Source: Acidisphaera sp035272265
Lineage (GTDB): Bacteria; Pseudomonadota; Alphaproteobacteria; Acetobacterales; Acetobacteraceae
Assembly (NCBI GenBank): GCA_035272265.1
Contig: DATEQV010000197.1
Coordinates: 1-14,180 of the forward strand
Reading direction: 5' to 3'
DNA: 14,180 bases
The notes beneath the pieces were generated by a model that was not told the DNA's origin, did not search any database, and worked only from the letters and a program-made list of their open reading frames with translations. This document shows, in pieces, positions 13,737-14,180 of this stretch. Numbering within the stretch: the stretch's first letter is position 1; every line of letters begins with the position of its first letter. The position numbers and the translations under genes were made by a program.

Positions 13737-14180
13737 ATGGGCGGCAAATCTCCGATGGTGGCGAGCCACGAACAGCGCGTTGCCTTGGCAGCTCTTGCGG
13801 GGTCTCGCGATCGCGGGGAAGCGGACCGGGCACGCGCTGTGCTGCTGACCCTGTCCGGCTGGAGCAGTCCGCGGATCGCGGAGGCGTTCGGTGTGCGGGA
13901 GGATACGGTTCGGCTGTGGCGCAGCGACTTTGGCAGGGGCGGTGTCGATGCGATCAAGGCGAGCATCGCGCCCGGACCGCCGCCGGTGAAGAGTGCCACT
14001 GCGTTGCGCGTGGTCACGCCCTTGCTCGAAGAGCCGGTAGCGGATCGACCGAACTGGACGATTGCCCGGCTGCGTGCCGAAATCGAAGCGCGTGAGGGTG
14101 TTCGCATCAGCCGGGCGCAATTGTCCAAGGCGTTGCGAAAAAAAGTTCCGCTGGCGGCGGCCCCGGCACACGCTGAAAGG
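13737..14180 (+). CDS. IS630-type transposase, N-terminal part (first frame), runs off the window
   Basis: From ATG 13737 the frame encodes MGGKSPMVASHEQRVALAAL, then DRARAVLLTLSGWSSPRIAEAFGV and REDTVRLWRSDFGRGGVDAI, a helix-turn-helix at about 43-62 typical of the DNA-binding half of IS630 transposases. NWTIARLRAEIEAREGVRISRAQLSKALRKK follows, also characteristic of this family. Past 14144 this frame reads VPLAAAPAHAER, which does not look like transposase, whereas the +1 frame from 14146 reads FRWRRPRHTLK, the expected family continuation. The switch falls at seven A residues (14138-14144). Expression of the full protein would therefore need recoding, or the gene is broken. The catalytic DDE domain lies beyond the window. 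ATG 13755 is an alternative start; a purine-rich GGGTGGGG stands just before ATG 13737. Confidence 0.85.
   Translation, partial: MGGKSPMVASHEQRVALAALAGSRDRGEADRARAVLLTLSGWSSPRIAEAFGVREDTVRLWRSDFGRGGVDAIKASIAPGPPPVKSATALRVVTPLLEEPVADRPNWTIARLRAEIEAREGVRISRAQLSKALRKKVPLAAAPAHAER
13737..14180 (+). mobile_element. IS630-family insertion sequence, left part, truncated by the window end
   Basis: The element is recognised by its transposase. The left boundary is not determined: IS630 elements insert at TA, and a TA at 13662-13663 is one of several candidates, but the terminal inverted repeat cannot be confirmed without the other end. Only the coding part is marked here. Its insertion beside a gene-poor stretch fits an accessory breakpoint next to the conserved core genes. 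Confidence 0.8.

Noticed and set aside
13473..14171. Minus-strand 232-codon frame opposite the transposase
   Set aside because: It is antisense to the recognised IS630 transposase and has shadow composition.

Overview
The window comes from a high-GC Gram-negative bacterium, most likely an alphaproteobacterium of the Rhodospirillales/Acetobacteraceae type. Three things suggest this: the gid-par cluster (mnmE-mnmG-rsmG-parA-parB) converges on a leuS-lptE-holA operon; a DUF3576-type lipoprotein gene lies next to leuS; and lipoprotein and porin genes show a double-membrane cell. The exact genus cannot be told from the sequence alone.

Positions 1-5707 are one tightly packed plus-strand cluster. 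It starts with the 3' part of a thioredoxin-like 2Fe-2S ferredoxin gene. Next come mnmE and mnmG, whose products form the tRNA wobble-uridine modification enzyme, then rsmG (16S rRNA methyltransferase) and parA and parB (chromosome partition). Gaps are at most 18 nt and several genes overlap. A perfect parS site (TGTTTCACGTGAAACA) covers the start codon of rsmG, and a 15/16 parS lies in the last codons of mnmG. The DNA substrate of ParB is therefore written into the coding ends of the two genes just upstream of parAB. Every internal gene of this cluster appears to start with GTG or TTG.

Positions 5780-10024 are the minus-strand operon leuS-lptE-holA (leucyl-tRNA synthetase, LPS-assembly lipoprotein, DNA polymerase III delta), with gaps of 4-5 nt. 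Facing away from leuS is a 79-residue secreted protein of unknown function. It converges with a DUF3576-type lipoprotein gene on the minus strand, across an 87-nt zone with two inverted repeats. Upstream of the lipoprotein gene, also on the minus strand, is a 545-residue porin gene with a strong ribosome binding site and a clear intrinsic terminator.

Positions 12831-13736 hold no convincing gene. Base composition is visibly less GC-rich there. The stretch contains hairpins and an imperfect direct repeat of about 33 nt that I cannot assign to a known family. The window ends inside an IS630-type transposase gene whose conserved reading frame switches by +1 at a run of seven A residues. The core genes are ordinary housekeeping genes; the parS placement, the unexplained stretch from about 12943 to 13700, and the recoded or broken transposase are what deserve a second look.
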